A stretch of 64,000 bases of DNA, from positions 1-64,000 of the forward strand of contig CAZQQX010000004.1 in assembly GCA_964595565.1 (NCBI GenBank), written 5' to 3'. Made by a program: the position numbers and the translations under genes. Positions 61,033-64,000 of this stretch are shown here, one piece after another; the first letter of the stretch is position 1, and each line of letters opens with the position of its first letter. The notes under the pieces are model-generated. The model was not told where the DNA came from and ran no database searches. It saw nothing but the letters and a program-made list of their open reading frames with translations. The stretch comes from JAQVEM01 sp964595565 (GTDB lineage: Bacteria; Actinomycetota; Humimicrobiia; Humimicrobiales; Humimicrobiaceae).

Positions 61033-61500
61033 CTAACTTATCATAACCACGCAGGCCGCGGCAATACCTTCACCCCTGCCACAGAATCCAAGACCTTCAG
61101 TGGTGGTGGCCTTTATGCTTATAACATCTTCATTTATCTTTAAGATTTCTGCTATATTTTTTTTCATTTCCGGTATATACCCGGAGACTTTTGGCTTTTG
61201 CATAATTAAAGTTGCATCAATATTTACAATACTAAAATTTTTATCCTCCATTTTTTTTCTTACCTCTTCCAGCAAAACCAGGCTGGATATATCCTTATAT
61301 CCCGCATCATCATCCGGAAAATGAGTTCCTATATCTCCCAGATTACAGGCTCCAAGGATAGCATCCATCAAAGAATGCAGAAGAACATCTGCATCAGAAT
61401 AGCCAGCAAGGCCCCTGGGGTAATTTATATCTACCCCTCCCAGTATTAATTTCCTGCCCTGTTCAAATCGGTGAACATCAAAACCCATACCAATTCTCAT
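61033..61500 (-). CDS. ispF: 2-C-methyl-D-erythritol 2,4-cyclodiphosphate synthase
   Basis: MEP-pathway enzyme, 155 residues. The zinc ligands are in GFDVHRF (Asp/His) and the later His in SDADVLLHSLMDAILGA, with DIGTHFPDDD after it. The ribosome site AAAGGA is eight bases from the ATG. It sits next to ispD. Confidence 0.96.
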   Translation of the reverse strand: MRIGMGFDVHRFEQGRKLILGGVDINYPRGLAGYSDADVLLHSLMDAILGACNLGDIGTHFPDDDAGYKDISSLVLLEEVRKKMEDKNFSIVNIDATLIMQKPKVSGYIPEMKKNIAEILKINEDVISIKATTTEGLGFCGRGEGIAAACVVMIS

Positions 61501-61538
61501 ATGTAGGTATCCTTTCTTTTAATAATCTTTAGTTTAAA

Positions 61539-62249
61539 TCATTTTTTTCCATTTCTGGTCATAACCAGCTCTGCCAGAAATAAGTCAATAGGAGTGGTAA
61601 TCTTTATATTCTCATGTCTTCCTCTTACCAGATAAATCTTCCATTTCATTCTTTCAAGCAACGAAGCGTCATCGGTACCTGCAAATCCGTCCTCCACAGC
61701 TTTTTTATGAGCCTCAAGTATATCCTTATAAAAAAAAGTCTGGGGTGTTTGAGCATGCCATACAGTATCCCGCGGTATAGTTTTACCTATAACATTTTTA
61801 TCCGAAATCTTTACGGTCTCCATCACCGGGGCTGCCATTATAGCTCCTCTGATTCTGTAATCTTTCTTATTTTCCCTTATCAAAACATTTATTAAAAGAT
61901 TGATTTCTTCTGGAGTAATAAGGGGCCTGACACCATCATGTATAGATACAAGCCTGGTAGAAGGAGGTATTTCTTTTAAAGCATTATAAATAGATTCCTG
62001 CCTGCTCCTGCCACCTATTACCAGCTTCTTTACTTTATCAAATGAGTACTTCTTAATTATTTTCTTCTGACAAAAGTCAAGGTAATCCCCGGGAACCGTA
62101 ATATATATTTCTTTTATTCTGGAGGAATTTTGAAAAGCATTTACAGTATGTGCCAATATCGGTTTACCGTAAATTTCCATAAACTGTTTGCTGATATTGC
62201 CCTTTAGCCTCGTGCCCTTTCCGGCTGCTGTAATAACTGCTACATTCAT
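61539..62249 (-). CDS. ispD: 2-C-methyl-D-erythritol 4-phosphate cytidylyltransferase
   Basis: MEP-pathway nucleotidyltransferase of 236 residues. CTP loop ITAAGKGTRLKGNISKQF, then GGRSRQESIYNAL, HDGVRPLI and AQTPQTFFY, with TDDASLLE near the end. No ribosome site is clear before the ATG. Together with ispF it covers two successive reactions but one, ispE, is elsewhere. Confidence 0.95.
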   Translation of the reverse strand: MNVAVITAAGKGTRLKGNISKQFMEIYGKPILAHTVNAFQNSSRIKEIYITVPGDYLDFCQKKIIKKYSFDKVKKLVIGGRSRQESIYNALKEIPPSTRLVSIHDGVRPLITPEEINLLINVLIRENKKDYRIRGAIMAAPVMETVKISDKNVIGKTIPRDTVWHAQTPQTFFYKDILEAHKKAVEDGFAGTDDASLLERMKWKIYLVRGRHENIKITTPIDLFLAELVMTRNGKK

Positions 62250-62345
62250 AAATAATCATTGTTAGTATTTTTTTAAAAGAATTTGCTTAAGTGGAGAACA
62301 CGGTTTATAAAACTATATGGATAAACATAACCTCTTGCAATAATT

Positions 62346-63458
62346 TTACATCCTGATTTTGGGAATTACTCCTCCTCTTCTGGTATAAAGCTCATTATAT
62401 AAATAATATTCAGAGAACTTCTTTAGCTTATCATACAGTGACCTTGCCTTACTCTTGCCCATTCCGGTAACATCAGCTAATTCCTCCACATCCGCATTCA
62501 GTATATTTTTAAGGTTACTAAATTTATCAATCAGACTGACTACAACAGATTGGGGCAACCTTCTTACCTCTGTAATAATCCTTAAACCTCTGGGGTGCAG
62601 ATCAAATTCTCTTAAGCTACCCTCAGCCTGGTAACCCAGAAACTTCGCAATTTTGTTCAGCTCCAGCAACTCTTTCTCACTCAATAAGTTTATTTTATCT
62701 TTTATTTCCAGGGGCTTTTCCGCAACATCCGGGTGCACATAATCACCAATTATATTTAATGAATCATTCACTACATTGGCCATTAATTCTTCTACCTGCA
62801 TGCTTAACAGCCTTCCCTCTGTTCCCAGCTCATAAATATACTTCTTAACTTCTTTTTCTGTCCTCTGCACTATGCTAGACCGCTGGAGCACAGTAGCTAC
62901 ATCAAAAAGCGTAATTATATCCTCCAGCTCCTTTACCGTCAGATTAAAGGTTAGTTCGTCCAGACCTTCTTTATATTTTTCAAGTGTCTGCAGTGCCTGA
63001 CTTGCCCTGGATAAGATAACTCTTGTTTCTTCAAGCATATACCTTATGTCACCCTTATATATTGTTACCACATCTCTCTTCATCGAAATGGAAATAACCA
63101 GAGTGTTTGTCTGCTTTGCTACCCTTTCTGCTGTCCTGTGCCTTGTCCCAGTCTCAGAAGTTTTTATATTGGGGTCGGGAAAAAGATGTGTATTGGCATA
63201 TAAAATTCTCCTGCCGTCAGTACTTAATACAATTGCACCATCCATCTTGGCAAGCTCATAAAACTTAGTCGGGGTAAAACTGCAGCCGATATAAAACCCG
63301 CCATTCACAAGTTTTAATACCTCTTCGGTATCTCCAACAACAACCAGGCCTCCAGTTCTACCCTGAAGCACATACTCTATTCCCAGTCTAAGTCCGGTGC
63401 CGGGGGCTATTCTTTTTAAACAATCTACTAATAACAGCTCTTCATTCTTCTTATTCAT
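62346..63458 (-). CDS. disA: DNA integrity scanning protein, diadenylate cyclase
   Basis: Octameric c-di-AMP synthase that scans DNA. 370 residues: DAC domain with MDGAIVLSTDGRR and TGTRHRTAERVAKQT (DGA and RHR motifs), the central helical spine and a C-terminal helix-hairpin-helix DNA-binding domain (LADVTGMGKSKARSLYDKL). It follows clpC by 21 bases. The usual partner radA is not between them. Confidence 0.96.
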   Translation of the reverse strand: MNKKNEELLLVDCLKRIAPGTGLRLGIEYVLQGRTGGLVVVGDTEEVLKLVNGGFYIGCSFTPTKFYELAKMDGAIVLSTDGRRILYANTHLFPDPNIKTSETGTRHRTAERVAKQTNTLVISISMKRDVVTIYKGDIRYMLEETRVILSRASQALQTLEKYKEGLDELTFNLTVKELEDIITLFDVATVLQRSSIVQRTEKEVKKYIYELGTEGRLLSMQVEELMANVVNDSLNIIGDYVHPDVAEKPLEIKDKINLLSEKELLELNKIAKFLGYQAEGSLREFDLHPRGLRIITEVRRLPQSVVVSLIDKFSNLKNILNADVEELADVTGMGKSKARSLYDKLKKFSEYYLYNELYTRRGGVIPKIRM

Positions 63459-63479
63459 TCATTACCCCGTAATATTAAA

Positions 63480-64000
63480 TTAAACTTTTAATGCCTTCCC
63501 GCGGGTTAATTTTTTGATTTCAAAGTGTATTTTCTTATCTCTGGCACTAACCTCCACTTTCTGGCCTGATTTTACCTCGCCACTTATCAGCTTTTCGGAA
63601 AGTGGGTCCTCTACTAGACTCTGAATGCACCTTCTCATGGGCCGTGCACCCATCGCCTGGTCATACCCCTTTTCCAGCAGTAAATCCTTTGCACTCTTCT
63701 TGAGCTCTATGTTAATACCCTGAAGCTCCAGCTGCTGTTGCACCCTGGACATCATAAGATCCATGATGCTGTAAATTTGATTCTTTTGCAATTTATGAAA
63801 CACTATGACCTCATCAACCCTGTTTAAAAATTCGGGCCGGAAAGCCTGTTTTAGCTCACTCATTACTTTTTCCTTAATTTCATCATAGGACAGGTCTTCT
63901 GTGTTTATTATTTTAAAACCCATCGGAGTATTCTTCTGTATTTCCCTGGCTCCCAGATTTGATGTCATTATCATTACTGTATTCTTGAAATCTACTCTCT
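63480..64000 (-). CDS. clpC: ATP-dependent Clp protease ATP-binding subunit ClpC, C-terminal part
   Basis: Partial gene running off the right edge; only the last 170 or so residues are present. The second AAA+ domain is visible: sensor-1 VDFKNTVMIMTSNLGA, the arginine-finger region FRPEFLNRVDEV and the sensor-2 GARPMRRCIQ, then the D2 small domain. The frame is open to the window end, so the ATG at 63974 is internal. Unfolds proteins for ClpP. In Firmicutes it is followed by radA and disA, here by disA directly. Confidence 0.93.
   Translation of the reverse strand, partial: RVDFKNTVMIMTSNLGAREIQKNTPMGFKIINTEDLSYDEIKEKVMSELKQAFRPEFLNRVDEVIVFHKLQKNQIYSIMDLMMSRVQQQLELQGINIELKKSAKDLLLEKGYDQAMGARPMRRCIQSLVEDPLSEKLISGEVKSGQKVEVSARDKKIHFEIKKLTRGKALKV

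Noticed and set aside
1..64000. tRNA, rRNA, CRISPR arrays, insertion sequences, phage or known defence genes
   Set aside because: None seen by eye; no T-loop-like GTTCGA context in a cloverleaf, no repeat-spacer pattern, no transposase or integrase.

Overview
The window is AT-rich, has short intergenic gaps and carries no visible mobile element, CRISPR array, tRNA or rRNA. It looks like the chromosome of an anaerobic, saccharolytic bacterium. Evidence for a Gram-positive-like or deep low-GC lineage: a PASTA-domain Ser/Thr kinase with its PP2C phosphatase, the order clpC-disA-ispD-ispF-gltX-cysE-cysS-rlmB-yacP (a Firmicutes-type block), lipoprotein sugar-binding proteins, DisA, and no outer-membrane genes. 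The exact phylum cannot be fixed from the sequence. An uncultivated low-GC actinobacterial or Firmicutes-related group fits best.

Layout. (1) 0.1-9.2 kb: sucrose module. A binding lipoprotein, two MalF/G-type permeases, a GH13 sucrose phosphorylase, an HSL-type esterase and a GH32 fructosidase run on the minus strand. A divergent LacI-type repressor faces them across two TGGAA...TTCCA operators. (2) 9.3-12.5 kb: SorC-type regulator with an orphan E1 alpha/beta 2-oxoacid dehydrogenase pair. (3) 12.9-20.3 kb: a probable polyol or pentose module with an Rbs-type ABC importer, an SDR dehydrogenase, an FGGY kinase and a divergent ribulose-phosphate-3-epimerase-like enzyme. (4) 20.4-35.6 kb: ZIP metal transporter, then a long minus-strand xylose/glycoside region: xylB, xylA, a TIM-barrel isomerase, two Gfo/Idh/MocA oxidoreductases, ThuA-like protein, second Rbs-type ABC importer with two different permeases, and a ROK repressor. 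(5) 35.6-39.8 kb: malic enzyme, PP2C phosphatase and PASTA kinase. (6) 39.8-54.9 kb: fatty-acid synthesis (fabZ-fabD-fabG-fabF-accD-accA), biotin ligase, a diguanylate cyclase, an acyl-CoA dehydrogenase/EtfBA set, then bioY, an unusual accB fusion and accC. (7) 54.9-64.0 kb: a secreted nuclease-like lipoprotein and the conserved yacP-rlmB-cysS-cysE-gltX-ispF-ispD-disA-clpC block.

The genes form a route from plant or microbial carbohydrate to pentose-phosphate and glycolytic intermediates. Malic enzyme, the orphan E1 pair and acetyl-CoA carboxylase could then feed carbon into acetyl-CoA and lipids.

The most unusual items are: an AccB biotin carrier fused to a pyruvate-carboxylase-type carboxyltransferase domain that has lost its metal-binding histidines; leader RNAs with hairpins, mini-ORFs or Shine-Dalgarno-like sites before all three sugar-binding-protein genes, plus a perfect hairpin just after each; a frame-disrupted yacP start over an A7 run; a possible ATT start in the GH32 gene; and unlisted coding remnants at about 12.5-12.8 and 21.55-21.69 kb.
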